64,000 nucleotides of DNA from assembly GCF_000293885.2 (NCBI RefSeq), contig NZ_CP010945.1, positions 6,654,001-6,718,000 of the forward strand, read 5' to 3'. Below the pieces are notes generated by a model that ran no database searches, was not told the DNA's origin, and worked only from the letters and a program-made list of their open reading frames with translations. Both the position numbers and the translations under genes were made by a program. This document shows positions 25,546 through 35,909 of the stretch, in pieces (position 1 is the stretch's first letter; the number at the start of each line of letters is the position of its first letter). The stretch comes from Pseudomonas fluorescens NCIMB 11764. GTDB lineage: Bacteria; Pseudomonadota; Gammaproteobacteria; Pseudomonadales; Pseudomonadaceae.

Positions 25546-26430
25546 TCACTCACCCCACTTCATCTCGCCCTTGGCGACCTTGGCGCTCAGCTCCAGTGAG
25601 CTTTCTTCGCCGAGGGTCGGGAAGCGTTTTTTCATCGCAGCAATCAACGCCGCAGCGTCTTTGGCCTTGGCGGTTTCTTCGTCGAAGGCCTTGATGTAGT
25701 CCGCAGTGAATTGCACAGCGGCCAGGGAGCGCGCGCTCTTGCCGAGGTAATGACCCGGCACGAGAGTATTCGGTTTCAGGGTTTCAATGCTGTGCAGCGT
25801 AGCCAGCCAGTCGGTGTGGGATTGTGCGGTTTGGGTGTCGGCCATCCACACGTGAATGTTTTCCGCGACCACCACGCCCCCGACCACCGCCTTGATCGAC
25901 GGGATCCACACAAAGGTGCGATCCGGTTGCTTGCCCTCCAGCCCCACCACCTGCAACTTCTGCCCTTCGAGTATCAGGCTGTCGCCCTCAAGCACGCCCG
26001 GCACGATGGTTCTGGCCGGTACATCGGCGCCCATTTTCGGGCCCCAGAACGCCAGTTTGCCGTCGACGGTTTTCTTGATGTGATCCACTGTCGCTTGCGA
26101 AGCGAGCACCTTGGCGTGGGGGAACGCAGCGGTCAGGGTGTCGAGGCCGAAGTAGTAATCCGGGTCACCGTGGCTGATGTAAATGGTGGTCAGTTGCTTG
26201 CCACTGGCGCGGATTTTTTCAACCACTTGCTCGGCCTGGGATTTGCCGAATTGCGCGTCCACCAGGATCGCGTCTTTCTCGCCACTGACCAGAACCGAGG
26301 TCACCGGGAAGATCGCCTTGTCGCCCGGGTTGTACACATCCAGTGTCAACGTCGATGCCGCCGCGTGAGCCGCGAAGCCAAGGGTGGCCGTGGCCAGCAA
26401 AATACGCTTGATGGAAGTGAAACCGATCAT
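25546..26430 (-). CDS. MBL-fold metallo-hydrolase, exported
   Basis: A 294-residue protein with a signal peptide (KRILLATATLGFAAHAAAS, cut near residue 26) and a metallo-beta-lactamase fold (TSVLVSGEKDAILVDAQF; YISHGDPDYYFG; LVPGHYLGKSA). The metal motif is HGDPDYYFG where canonical members have HxHxDH, so metal binding or chemistry may differ. GGAG lies 6 bases before the ATG at 26430. It is divergent from a LysR gene 114 bases away, a usual regulator-target pair. Substrate unknown. Confidence 0.85.
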   Translation of the reverse strand: MIGFTSIKRILLATATLGFAAHAAASTLTLDVYNPGDKAIFPVTSVLVSGEKDAILVDAQFGKSQAEQVVEKIRASGKQLTTIYISHGDPDYYFGLDTLTAAFPHAKVLASQATVDHIKKTVDGKLAFWGPKMGADVPARTIVPGVLEGDSLILEGQKLQVVGLEGKQPDRTFVWIPSIKAVVGGVVVAENIHVWMADTQTAQSHTDWLATLHSIETLKPNTLVPGHYLGKSARSLAAVQFTADYIKAFDEETAKAKDAAALIAAMKKRFPTLGEESSLELSAKVAKGEMKWGE

Positions 26431-26544
26431 CTGTTGCTCCGTTGTCCGAGTGCCGTGCTTGGCGATGGAACAGAGCTTAGTTGCACGACTCAGTACAAAA
26501 AATGCGATGCTGGAACATAGTTTGTTTCTGAAATCGGGCAAATC

Positions 26545-27450
26545 ATGGATCGTCTACAAGCAATGCGGGTGTTCGTCACGGTGGTCGACCTCGGTAGCCA
26601 GTCGGCCGCCGCCGATCATCTGGAGCTCTCACGGCCGGTGGTTTCGCGGTATCTGGCAGAACTGGAAGACTGGGTCGGCGCGCGCCTGATGCACCGCACC
26701 ACACGCAAGTTGAGCCTGACCGCCGCCGGCAGCGAGATCCTGCCACGGTGTCGGCAGATGCTCGACTTGTCTTCGGACATGCAGGCTGCCGTCAGCGAGC
26801 CGGACGATGCACCGCGCGGCCTGCTGCGGATCAGCGTCAGCACTTCGTTCGGCCAGGCACAACTGGCCGATGCCATGGCGGCGTACGTCAAGCGTTACCC
26901 CGGCGTCAGCATCGACCTGCAGATGCTCGACCGCACGGTGAACCTGGTGGACGAGCGCATCGACCTGGCGATTCGCACCAGCAATGACCTGGACCCGAAC
27001 CTCATTGCGCGGCGGCTGACGGTCTGCCGCTCGGTGATCTGCGCCGCTCCCGCTTACCTGGACGAGCACCCGACGCCAATACGGGTGGAAGACCTGAGCC
27101 TGCACAACTGCCTGACGCACTCCTATTTCGGTAAAAGCCTGTGGCATTTCGAACAGGATGGAGAACAGGTCTCGGTACCGGTGCAGGGCAACATCAGCGC
27201 CAATGAAGCCAGTACGTTGCTGCGCGCGACGATGGCCGGCGCCGGGGTGGCGATGTTGCCGACTTATCAGGCCGGTGTGCATATCCACCGTGGTGAACTG
27301 ATCCGCCTGCTGCCCCAGGCCGAACCACGCCGGATGAACATCTACGCGGTGTACGCCTCTCGCAAACACATGCCGGCGGCACTGCGCAGCGTGCTGGATT
27401 TTCTGGTGCTCAGATTCCCCGAAGACCCAGCCTGGGATATCGGACTTTAA
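26545..27450 (+). CDS. LysR family transcriptional regulator
   Basis: A 301-residue regulator with the HTH at residues 1-60 (MDRLQAMRVFVTVVDLGSQS.. SRPVVSRYLAELEDWVGARL) and a CrgA/PBP2-type effector domain (LLRISVSTSFGQAQL). It is divergent from the exported MBL-fold hydrolase gene and likely controls it. Effector unknown. Confidence 0.88.
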   Translation: MDRLQAMRVFVTVVDLGSQSAAADHLELSRPVVSRYLAELEDWVGARLMHRTTRKLSLTAAGSEILPRCRQMLDLSSDMQAAVSEPDDAPRGLLRISVSTSFGQAQLADAMAAYVKRYPGVSIDLQMLDRTVNLVDERIDLAIRTSNDLDPNLIARRLTVCRSVICAAPAYLDEHPTPIRVEDLSLHNCLTHSYFGKSLWHFEQDGEQVSVPVQGNISANEASTLLRATMAGAGVAMLPTYQAGVHIHRGELIRLLPQAEPRRMNIYAVYASRKHMPAALRSVLDFLVLRFPEDPAWDIGL

Positions 27451-27583
27451 GAGGCCCGCTCCCACGGGGAACATCAGTGTTCTGAATGTCGGCCTACATG
27501 CGCAGAACGCGTGACTGGCAACTCACTGCCGCTGACCTATGCTGAAATAAGTACCGAAGGGTATTCGTTCAGAGGTCAACGCC

Positions 27584-27760
27584 ATGAACATCAAAACAAG
27601 AAGATACCTCGCGATTTTCATCACCTGCGCGGCCACGCTGGCGCTGTATGGCACGGCGGCCTGGCGCGTCGAGCAGTTGCGACAACTGCCCCGTGAATAC
27701 GCGAGCTGTAACTTCGAGCGTTGCATCCCCCACAACGCGACCCTCAACGCCCTTCGATAA
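27584..27760 (+). CDS. Small membrane protein, 58 residues, unknown function
   Basis: One N-terminal membrane helix (YLAIFITCAATLALYGTAAW, residues 8-27) is followed by a short polar tail with two cysteines (SCNFERCIPHNATLNALR). AGAGGT lies 8 bases before the ATG. It stands alone between lysR and the convergent pobR-like gene, only nine bases from the pobR stop. The start context, reading-frame integrity and composition support a real gene; function is unknown. Confidence 0.6.
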   Translation: MNIKTRRYLAIFITCAATLALYGTAAWRVEQLRQLPREYASCNFERCIPHNATLNALR

Positions 27761-27769
27761 CGAAGCGGA

Positions 27770-28666
27770 TCAGGCCTCGTTGTCCTGATCGGCCTTCAAG
27801 CGGTCGCGAAAAGCCTTGGGCGAGATCCCCACCCGGCGCCGGAACAGGCGCGTGAAGTTGGTCGGATCGGAAAACCCCAACACGTCGGACATTTCGTAAA
27901 TGGTCATGCTGGTGTAGGTCAGCAAACGCTTGGCCTCCAGCAATTGCCGCTCGTGCATGATCTGCAACGCCGGTTGTCCTGCCAACTCACGGCAGGTGCC
28001 GTTGAGGTGCGACACGGAAATTCCCAGCCGATGCGCCAGGTCCTCTACCTTGACGTGTTGGCGATACGTCTCTTCCACCAGCTGGATGAACCCGTTGAGG
28101 TATTCCCGCGCACGCTGCGGACGTTGACTGGCGGAGCGACGTTGAAGCGCCTGACGGCTGACCCACACCATGATCACGCTGACCAGCGAATGCATGAGCA
28201 TTTCCCGGGCCGGTTGATGGCCGGTGTACTCGTTCTGCAATGCAGAAAACAGACTGTTGAGGTACTCACCGTCATTGCCGGCCGGATAACTTTCGGCCTG
28301 GGCCAGGGCATTCACCGAGTTGCCCAATTGCGCCTGGAGATGAGCGACCAGCGGCGCGGCCAGGGTCACGACAAACCCTTCGACATCCTCGGAAAAACGA
28401 TAACCGTGCACCGATAACGGCGGCAGAACCAGGATCGCCGGTTCGCTCAGCTGCGTGCGTTTGCCTTCGATTTCAAGCTCTGCCTGACCTTTGAACACGA
28501 AGAGCAACTGGCACAGATCGGCGTGGCGATGGGGTTTGATTTCCCACTGATGTTCGCGGCTGCGTTTGGAGATGGTTTCGCAGTGCAACAAGTCCGGGGT
28601 CGGCCATTCCAGGCTTTCACCATAGAGCTTGAACACCGGTATCGAAGGCAGGTCAGGCTTGTTCAT
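27770..28666 (-). CDS. pobR: AraC family activator of 4-hydroxybenzoate degradation
   Basis: A 298-residue regulator with an N-terminal cupin sensor (HQWEIKPHRHADLCQLLFVFKGQAELEIEG) and a C-terminal AraC double HTH (VEDLAHRLGISVSHLNGTCRELAGQPA; MSDVLGFSDPTNFTRLFRRRVGISPKAFR). It is divergent from pobA, 179 bases apart, the standard Pseudomonas arrangement in which PobR activates pobA with 4-hydroxybenzoate. ATG at 28666 is used; 47 upstream in-frame codons cross the promoter region. Confidence 0.9.
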   Translation of the reverse strand: MNKPDLPSIPVFKLYGESLEWPTPDLLHCETISKRSREHQWEIKPHRHADLCQLLFVFKGQAELEIEGKRTQLSEPAILVLPPLSVHGYRFSEDVEGFVVTLAAPLVAHLQAQLGNSVNALAQAESYPAGNDGEYLNSLFSALQNEYTGHQPAREMLMHSLVSVIMVWVSRQALQRRSASQRPQRAREYLNGFIQLVEETYRQHVKVEDLAHRLGISVSHLNGTCRELAGQPALQIMHERQLLEAKRLLTYTSMTIYEMSDVLGFSDPTNFTRLFRRRVGISPKAFRDRLKADQDNEA

Positions 28667-28668
28667 AA

Positions 28669-30039
<1,371 letters not shown>

Positions 30040-30118
30040 CCTCCTATCGACTTACACTGGCGAGCATCCCCGCTCGCCCATGCCTCTTGCGGGACCCTCA
30101 CTGCCCGCAGGTTCTCCC

Positions 30119-31636
30119 GTGACCAATCTCAACCAGCCTGACACGCCCAAACCGGCCATTCGCAGCGTGCTGATCGCCCTGATGCTGGCGATTTTTCTCG
30201 GCGCACTGGACCAGACCATTGTCGCCGTATCGATGCCGGCCATTTCCGCGCAGTTCAAGGATGTCAGCCTGCTGGCCTGGGTGATTTCCGGCTACATGGT
30301 GGCGATGACCGTGGCGGTGCCGATCTACGGAAAACTCGGCGACCTGTACGGTCGGCGCACGTTGATGCTGTTCGGCATGGGGCTGTTCACGATGGCTTCG
30401 TTGTTCTGCGGCATAGCCCAGAGCATGGAGCAGCTGGTGCTGGCGCGGATTGTTCAGGGCATCGGTGCCGGCGGGATGATTTCGGTCAGCCAGGCAATCA
30501 TCGGCGATATCGTGCCGCCTCGCGAACGGGGTCGCTATCAAGGTTACTTCAGCAGCATGTACGCGGTGGCCAGCGTGGCCGGTCCGGTGCTCGGCGGTTA
30601 CATGACCGAATACCTGTCGTGGCGCTGGGTGTTCCTGATTAATCTGCCACTGGGCCTGGGGGCGTGGCTGGTGGCCAATCGCACGCTGGTGGGGCTGCCC
30701 GTACCACAGCGCAAGCCGATCATCGATTACCTTGGCACGCTGTTAATGATCATCGGCCTGACGGCCTTGTTGCTCGGTATCACCCAGTTCGGCCAGGGGC
30801 ATTCGTGGCGCAGCGCCGAAGTGTTGGGCTTGCTGGGTTGTGCGGTGGTGGTCCTGGCCTTGTTCGTCCGGCATGAGCGCCGTGCGCAGGAGCCGTTGCT
30901 GCCCATGCACCTGTTCGCCAACCGCAATGCGATCCTGTGCTGGTGCACGATTTTCTTTACCAGTTTCCAGGCGATCTCGCTGATCGTGCTGATGCCGTTG
31001 CGCTTCCAGAGCGTCACGGGCGCCGGGGCTGACAGTGCCGCGCTGCACCTGTTGCCATTGGCCATGGGATTGCCGATCGGTGCGTATTTCGCCGGGCGTC
31101 GGACCTCGGTGACCGGGCGCTACAAACCGATGATCCTCACCGGTGCGATCCTGATGCCAATGTCGATTCTCGGCATGGCGTTCAGTCCGCCCCAGGCGGT
31201 GGTGCTCAGCAGCTTGTTCATGGTGCTCAGCGGTATCGCCTCTGGCATGCAGTTCCCGACCTCACTGGTCGGGACACAGAATTCAGTGGAGCAACGGGAC
31301 ATCGGCGTCGCGACCAGCACCACCAACCTGTTCCGTTCCCTGGGCGGTGCGGTGGGGGTGGCGTTGATGTCGGCGCTCTTGCTGGCGTTGCTGCAAGACT
31401 CGAGTTTCGCTCACCTGGCTGGCTCGACACTGATTGCCGAGGGCCGTTCGGGGAACGTCTTGCTGGACGGCCTGAACGCAGCGCCGGGGGATGCGCAGAA
31501 CGCCTTGCGCGCTGAGCTGCTGCTGACCTTCCGGCATTTGCTGATGGTCAGTGCGGCGGTGTCGCTGCTGGGGTTGGCGGCGGCGATTGCCATGCCGAAC
31601 CGGATGTTGCGGGGGCGCGAAGACAAGGCTCGATAG
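30119..31636 (+). CDS. MFS efflux transporter, DHA2 (EmrB/QacA) family
   Basis: A ~505-residue drug:H+ antiporter-type protein with 14 predicted helices. Signatures include LGALDQTIVAVSMPAIS (motif D1), YGKLGDLYGRRTLML (motif A) and LVLARIVQGIGAGGMISVSQAIIGDIVPPRERGRYQG (motif B and after). GTG at 30119 has AGG 7 bases upstream. The alternative ATG at 30080 sits directly behind a GGCGAGC..GCTCGCC hairpin (30059-30078) with no ribosome site, so the start is not certain. It follows pobA by 79 bases and could be co-expressed with it. Aromatic acid export or import is possible, but the family is mostly drug efflux. Confidence 0.85.
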   Translation: MTNLNQPDTPKPAIRSVLIALMLAIFLGALDQTIVAVSMPAISAQFKDVSLLAWVISGYMVAMTVAVPIYGKLGDLYGRRTLMLFGMGLFTMASLFCGIAQSMEQLVLARIVQGIGAGGMISVSQAIIGDIVPPRERGRYQGYFSSMYAVASVAGPVLGGYMTEYLSWRWVFLINLPLGLGAWLVANRTLVGLPVPQRKPIIDYLGTLLMIIGLTALLLGITQFGQGHSWRSAEVLGLLGCAVVVLALFVRHERRAQEPLLPMHLFANRNAILCWCTIFFTSFQAISLIVLMPLRFQSVTGAGADSAALHLLPLAMGLPIGAYFAGRRTSVTGRYKPMILTGAILMPMSILGMAFSPPQAVVLSSLFMVLSGIASGMQFPTSLVGTQNSVEQRDIGVATSTTNLFRSLGGAVGVALMSALLLALLQDSSFAHLAGSTLIAEGRSGNVLLDGLNAAPGDAQNALRAELLLTFRHLLMVSAAVSLLGLAAAIAMPNRMLRGREDKAR

Positions 31637-31652
31637 ATAGACCGAGTCGCCT

Positions 31653-31750
31653 GCAATCGCGAGCAGGCTCGCTCCCACACTTGATCTCTGTCGCACACAA
31701 TGCTGTGATCACTGGAGATCTACTGTGGGAGCGAGCCTGCTCGCGATTGC
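31653..31750. repeat. REPIN, GTGGGAGCGAGCCTGCTCGCGATTGC family
   Basis: GCAATCGCGAGCAGGCTCGC..CCCACA at 31653 faces TGTGGGAGCGAGCCTGCTCG..GATTGC ending 31750, between convergent genes. Confidence 0.85.
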
Positions 31751-31769
31751 GGTCTGTCAGTCACCACCA

Positions 31770-32618
31770 TCAAGGGCTGTAATACCCGACCGCCACCAGA
31801 AAATGCCCGACCTTTTTCAGGTACGCATGCTTGTTCTCGATCTTGCCGGTCACCGGGTTTTTCCACCGATATTCGTATTCGCCATAATCCTGTTCAGCCA
31901 TCAACCCCAGGATCGGCTCGCCCACCGGCTTGCCTTCAGGGTCCTTGATCTTGCCGAAATCGGTATTGATCAGCCGCAGGTTGGTGCCGTGCGCGACATA
32001 GCGCTGGGTGTCCAGGTCGACGACGAACACATACAGGTCATCCTGCAAATAACCACCCTTGAGTGAGTTGATGGCGGTGAGCGTGCCCTTCTCGTCCCTG
32101 GCCAGGTCGGTTGCCGCTTTGTTCAGCAGCGCCATCGCCTGCTCCGCCGACGCCCGTGGCAGGTAATAACCCACTGCCAGAATGCGCTGGCCGATCCGTT
32201 GGTAGAACACATGCTTGCGTTCGACCTTGCCGTCTGACCAGTTCTGCCAGCGATATTCCGCCTGCTGGATGCCATTGCCCTCCGGCACTTTCAACGCGTC
32301 CTTGAAGGCTTTCTGCACATCCGGGCCGAGCACCTCAGACACATCGCGCCCGATCAACGCCGAAGACGGCCCGCCGCTGGCGAGCATCACACCTTTGGTA
32401 TCGACGACGAACACGTAGCGGTCCTTGTCGACAAACTCGCCCTGGCGGCTGAAGGCCGCGAACGCCTTGTCACCGTTGTCGTGGTAATAGGCCAGGGCTT
32501 TTTCCAGCAAGGCGATGGCGGCCTGGCTGTCATCCTTCTCGGTCCCGGCAGCTTGAGCCTGCCCCAGACACAGCAACAGCATCCCGCCCAGCAGGGCCAA
32601 CCTGTGCAAAAACCCCAT
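31770..32618 (-). CDS. Periplasmic protein with two Cache domains
   Basis: A 282-residue secreted protein: signal peptide (LALLGGMLLLCLGQAQA, cut near residue 23), then two tandem Cache_2-like modules. Each has the DxYVFVVD strand and the VGYY end (DRYVFVVDTKGVMLASGG ... LAVGYYLP; DLYVFVVDLDTQRYVAHG ... LVAVGYYSP). Cache modules bind small molecules, usually as the sensor part of chemoreceptors or kinases. Here there is no membrane helix or output domain, so it is likely a free periplasmic ligand-binding partner. No signalling partner is adjacent. Confidence 0.85.
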   Translation of the reverse strand: MGFLHRLALLGGMLLLCLGQAQAAGTEKDDSQAAIALLEKALAYYHDNGDKAFAAFSRQGEFVDKDRYVFVVDTKGVMLASGGPSSALIGRDVSEVLGPDVQKAFKDALKVPEGNGIQQAEYRWQNWSDGKVERKHVFYQRIGQRILAVGYYLPRASAEQAMALLNKAATDLARDEKGTLTAINSLKGGYLQDDLYVFVVDLDTQRYVAHGTNLRLINTDFGKIKDPEGKPVGEPILGLMAEQDYGEYEYRWKNPVTGKIENKHAYLKKVGHFLVAVGYYSP

Positions 32619-32718
32619 TGCGCATTCCTCATTCTTGTCGATGTTTCAAGAGCGTAGACGGCTTGGGGATATGTACGAACATTCAGGGAACGGTGTGAGG
32701 GTGGGGAGCTGAGGTTTT

Positions 32719-32860
32719 TGTGGCGAGGGAGCTCGCTCCCGCCGGCCGATCCGCGTCCGGGCGCAGCAGACGCAAATCAGGCACCGCGGATTATCTGAGA
32801 ATCCGCGGTGGATGCTTTGGGGCGGCTTCGCCCCCAGCGGGAGCAAGCTCCCTCGCCACA
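32719..32860. repeat. REPIN/MITE-like element with internal stems
   Basis: The outer arms TGTGGCGAGGGAGCTCGCTC and GAGCAAGCTCCCTCGCCACA enclose a perfect inner palindrome, CACCGCGGATT (32782) / AATCCGCGGTG (32800), and a GGGGCGGCTTCGCCCC stem near the right end. Confidence 0.8.
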
Positions 32861-32877
32861 CGTATTCGCGTGCAGGG

Positions 32878-33756
32878 TTATTGCGCTCGGGCACGCAACT
32901 GCTGCTGCAAATTCTGGATCTGCGCCTGCAGGGTGTTGATGTTGCGGGTGACAGAAGCACGGAAAGCGTCGAACTCGGCCGTGCTGGACGAGGCAGGCCC
33001 GGCGGCCGGGCGGTTGTCCTGTTCGCTTTTGAGCACAATCATGTCTTGTTCCAGACGTTCAATGGCGGCGCTCGGGTTGCCTTGTTTTTTCAGCGCAACG
33101 ATGTCGGCACCGAGGCTTTTCAGCTGAGCGTCGAATTTGTCAGTGTCCGCCGGCGCGCTTTTCAGGGCGGCCAGTTCACCGCTCAGGGCTTTGACCTGGG
33201 CCTGCAATTGCGTGTTGGCGGTCTGGTGCTCGGTGTTCTGGGCGGTGGCTTGCGCCAGGCGCTTGTCCAGATCGGCAGTTTGCGCGGTCATTTGCGCCAG
33301 GCGCTTGTCCAGGTCGGAAGTCTGGCCGACAACGCCCTGCTGCTGCTTGCTCTGATCCTGGAGTTTGCTTTCCAGCTGCTTGATCTGCAGTTTCAGTGCT
33401 TCGCTGTCGCTGGTGACGTTGGTCTGGCTGGCGACGACCTTGCCGGAAATGTCCTGCAAGCGCCCCGCCGCATCCTCACTGATGCGCGCGAAACTTTCCT
33501 GGGTCGCCACCAGTTGCTGTTCCATCAGCGAGATCTGCTGGAAGCTCCACCAGGCAAGGCCGGCGAAGGCAAAAAACAAGGCGCCGACCAGTGCCCACAA
33601 CGGGCCGGTGCTGGCAGCCTTGACCTTGACCACCGGCGGGGTGCGCGAATGCACGGCGGTGCGGGCGGAGGGCACAAAATCATCGTCGTCGAGGCTGTCG
33701 GCACGCAGGCTCGGTACATCGTCGAAGTCGTCGTTGGCATCGTTACGCATGGACAT
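32878..33756 (-). CDS. Single-pass membrane protein with long coiled coil, function unknown
   Basis: A 292-residue protein. An acidic cytoplasmic N-terminus (NDANDDFDDVPS, DDDDF) is followed by one helix at about residues 51-70 (GPLWALVGALFFAFAGLAWW) and a ~215-residue coiled coil. The coil contains a near-exact 14-residue tandem repeat (SDLDKRLAQMTAQT / ADLDKRLAQATAQN) and a Q/A-rich end. AAAGG lies 8 bases before the ATG. It resembles structural or scaffold envelope proteins rather than an enzyme, despite being sometimes labelled ATPase; no nucleotide motif is visible. Confidence 0.75.
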   Translation of the reverse strand: MSMRNDANDDFDDVPSLRADSLDDDDFVPSARTAVHSRTPPVVKVKAASTGPLWALVGALFFAFAGLAWWSFQQISLMEQQLVATQESFARISEDAAGRLQDISGKVVASQTNVTSDSEALKLQIKQLESKLQDQSKQQQGVVGQTSDLDKRLAQMTAQTADLDKRLAQATAQNTEHQTANTQLQAQVKALSGELAALKSAPADTDKFDAQLKSLGADIVALKKQGNPSAAIERLEQDMIVLKSEQDNRPAAGPASSSTAEFDAFRASVTRNINTLQAQIQNLQQQLRARAQ

Positions 33757-33872
33757 TGAGTCAACCTTTGTGGAACGCGGTGATGGCTTGATGGGGCGAA
33801 GTATAAACCCGTCAGCCGCATCGATTGACCCTTGATTCCCGGACTCGGTTCAGTATCGGGACTGCCTGTGTG

Positions 33873-34865
33873 TCAGCGAATGTCCTGAGCCTTCCACCAG
33901 CCGCAGAATTCATCGAGGGCGGTCCAGAGACTGACCTTCGGATCGTAGTCCAGATAATGCCGCGCGCGGCTGATGTCCAAGGTGAAATTTTTGTTCATCA
34001 CCTGCATGCCCAGGCGCGACAGGGTTGGCTCGGGACGACCCGGCCAGAGCTTGCACATGCCCTCGTTGAGCGCCGCCACGGTGTAGGCCAGGCCGTAGGA
34101 ACGGTAGCGGGTCACCTGTGGGACATCCATCTTGCGCATGACGTAATTGACCACGTCCCACAACGGGATCGGCGTTCCGTTGCTGATGTTGTAGGCCTTG
34201 CCCAACGCCGATCCGCCGGCCAGCAAACTGCTGAGCAACGCCTCGTTGAGGTTTTGTACGCTGGTGAAATCGACTTTGTTCAAACCGTTGCCGACAATGG
34301 CCAGCCGCCCCTTGCGTTGCATCGTCAGCAGACGCGGGAAGATGCTCATGTCGCCCGCACCGGTCACGAAGCGCGGACGCAGGGCCAGGGTTTCGAGGCC
34401 GAATTCCTGGGCACCGAAGACCTTCTGCTCGGCCAGGTATTTGGTCGCGGCGTAGGGATGTTTGAAGCGCTTGGGGACCTGCTCTTCGGTCAACCCGAGG
34501 TGATCGCGGCCATCGAAGTAGATCGACGGCGAGGACAAGTGCACCAGCCGCCGGACACGCTGTTTCAGGCAGGCTTCGACGATGTTTTCGGTGACCTGCA
34601 CGTTGCCCAGATGAAAGTCCTGATAACGTCCCCACACGCCTACAGCGCCGGCGCAATGCACCACGGCTTCGACGTCGGAACACAGGTTGCGCGCCAGTTC
34701 CGGGTCGCTCAAGTCACCCTGCACGAACTCGGCGCCTCGGCGCACCAGGTGTTCGACGCTTTCGGCCCGGCGACCGTTGACCCGCACGTCCAGGCCCTGC
34801 TCCAGGGCGAAACGCGCAAAGCGTCCGCCGATGAAGCCGCTTGCGCCGGTGACCAGAATCTTCAT
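33873..34865 (-). CDS. NAD(P)-dependent epimerase/dehydratase (extended SDR, 3-beta-HSD-like)
   Basis: A 330-residue extended SDR. The NAD(P) loop is ILVTGASGFIGG (residues 3-14), the active-site YAATK provides the Tyr/Lys pair, with SSPSIYFDGRDHLGLTE as the Ser strand. VHCAGAVGVWG and LALRPRFVTGAGD resemble sterol-dehydrogenase/OleD-type members. The substrate is unknown. It is transcribed alone, between two minus-strand genes. Confidence 0.85.
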   Translation of the reverse strand: MKILVTGASGFIGGRFARFALEQGLDVRVNGRRAESVEHLVRRGAEFVQGDLSDPELARNLCSDVEAVVHCAGAVGVWGRYQDFHLGNVQVTENIVEACLKQRVRRLVHLSSPSIYFDGRDHLGLTEEQVPKRFKHPYAATKYLAEQKVFGAQEFGLETLALRPRFVTGAGDMSIFPRLLTMQRKGRLAIVGNGLNKVDFTSVQNLNEALLSSLLAGGSALGKAYNISNGTPIPLWDVVNYVMRKMDVPQVTRYRSYGLAYTVAALNEGMCKLWPGRPEPTLSRLGMQVMNKNFTLDISRARHYLDYDPKVSLWTALDEFCGWWKAQDIR

Positions 34866-34919
34866 GTAGTGCTCCGAATATTTCGTTTTGCGTAGTGCGT
34901 GAGGTCTTGACGCTGCCGG

Positions 34920-35813
34920 TCAGTCCAACGGCACCAGCCATTGCTTCGACGAGCGCACCAATTGATCGGTCAGCAACCCCAGCAACTGACCGCCATTGCG
35001 CCAATGATGCCAGTACAGCGGCACATCGATGGGCTTATCTGGCAAAAGCTCGCGCAAAACCCCGCGTTCCAGCTGATCGCGCACCTGCAATTCAGGCACC
35101 AGCCCCCACCCCAGGCCGGCTTCGGTCAGGCGAATGAAGCCTTCGGACGACGGGCACAAATGGTGTTCGAAACCGCCATCTACGCCGAGGGACGCGAGGT
35201 AGCGATGCTGCAGGAAATCGTCCGGGCCAAAGACCAGCGCCGGCGTTTTCGACAACTGATCGGCGCGAACGCCTTGCGGAAAATGCCGGGCGATGAAGGC
35301 CGGGCTGGCCAATGCGCGATAACGCATGGCGCCCAACAGAACGCTGCGCGCCCCGGCGACCGGACGTTCGCTGGCACAGACACACGCCGCCACTTCGCCT
35401 GCGCGCATGCGTTTGAGGCCGACGGTCTGGTCTTCGACCACCAGATCCAGCAACAGGTGTTGTTCGGCGCAAAAATCTCCGACCGCTTCGGCCCACCACG
35501 TGGCGAGGCTGTCGGCGTTCAGGGCGATGCGCAGACGTTCCGGCAGGCCTTCTTCATCCAGCGCCGGAACCAGGGTTTGCAGGTCCCGCTCCAGGAGGCG
35601 CACCTGCTGCACATGGTTGAGCAAACGCCGACCGATTTCAGTCGGCGCCGGCGGTGTCATCCGCACCAGCACCGGTTGGCCGACCCGCGCTTCCAGCAGT
35701 TTGATGCGCTGGGAGATCGCCGATTGCGACAAGCCGAGCACTTGGGCGGCGCGTTCAAAACCGGCCTGCTCGATCACGGCGGCCAACGCGGAAAGCAATT
35801 TATAGTCGAACAT
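34920..35813 (-). CDS. argP: LysR family regulator ArgP (IciA)
   Basis: A 297-residue regulator with the ArgP-type N-terminus (MFDYKLLSALAAVIEQAGFERAAQVLGLSQSAISQRIKLLE). ArgP senses arginine and lysine and activates the exporter gene argO. Here it is divergent (96 bases) from an ACT-domain gene and a LysE/ArgO exporter gene, which supports the name. AGGA is 6 bases before the ATG. Confidence 0.88.
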   Translation of the reverse strand: MFDYKLLSALAAVIEQAGFERAAQVLGLSQSAISQRIKLLEARVGQPVLVRMTPPAPTEIGRRLLNHVQQVRLLERDLQTLVPALDEEGLPERLRIALNADSLATWWAEAVGDFCAEQHLLLDLVVEDQTVGLKRMRAGEVAACVCASERPVAGARSVLLGAMRYRALASPAFIARHFPQGVRADQLSKTPALVFGPDDFLQHRYLASLGVDGGFEHHLCPSSEGFIRLTEAGLGWGLVPELQVRDQLERGVLRELLPDKPIDVPLYWHHWRNGGQLLGLLTDQLVRSSKQWLVPLD

Positions 35814-35909
35814 CAGTTTTCCTAATGAGCGATCAGCATGATTGGTTTTTCTTATACCGCTTGTGGACGGAGAATGGCCAGCAAGAACTCTTGAGCAAGG
35901 AACACCGAC

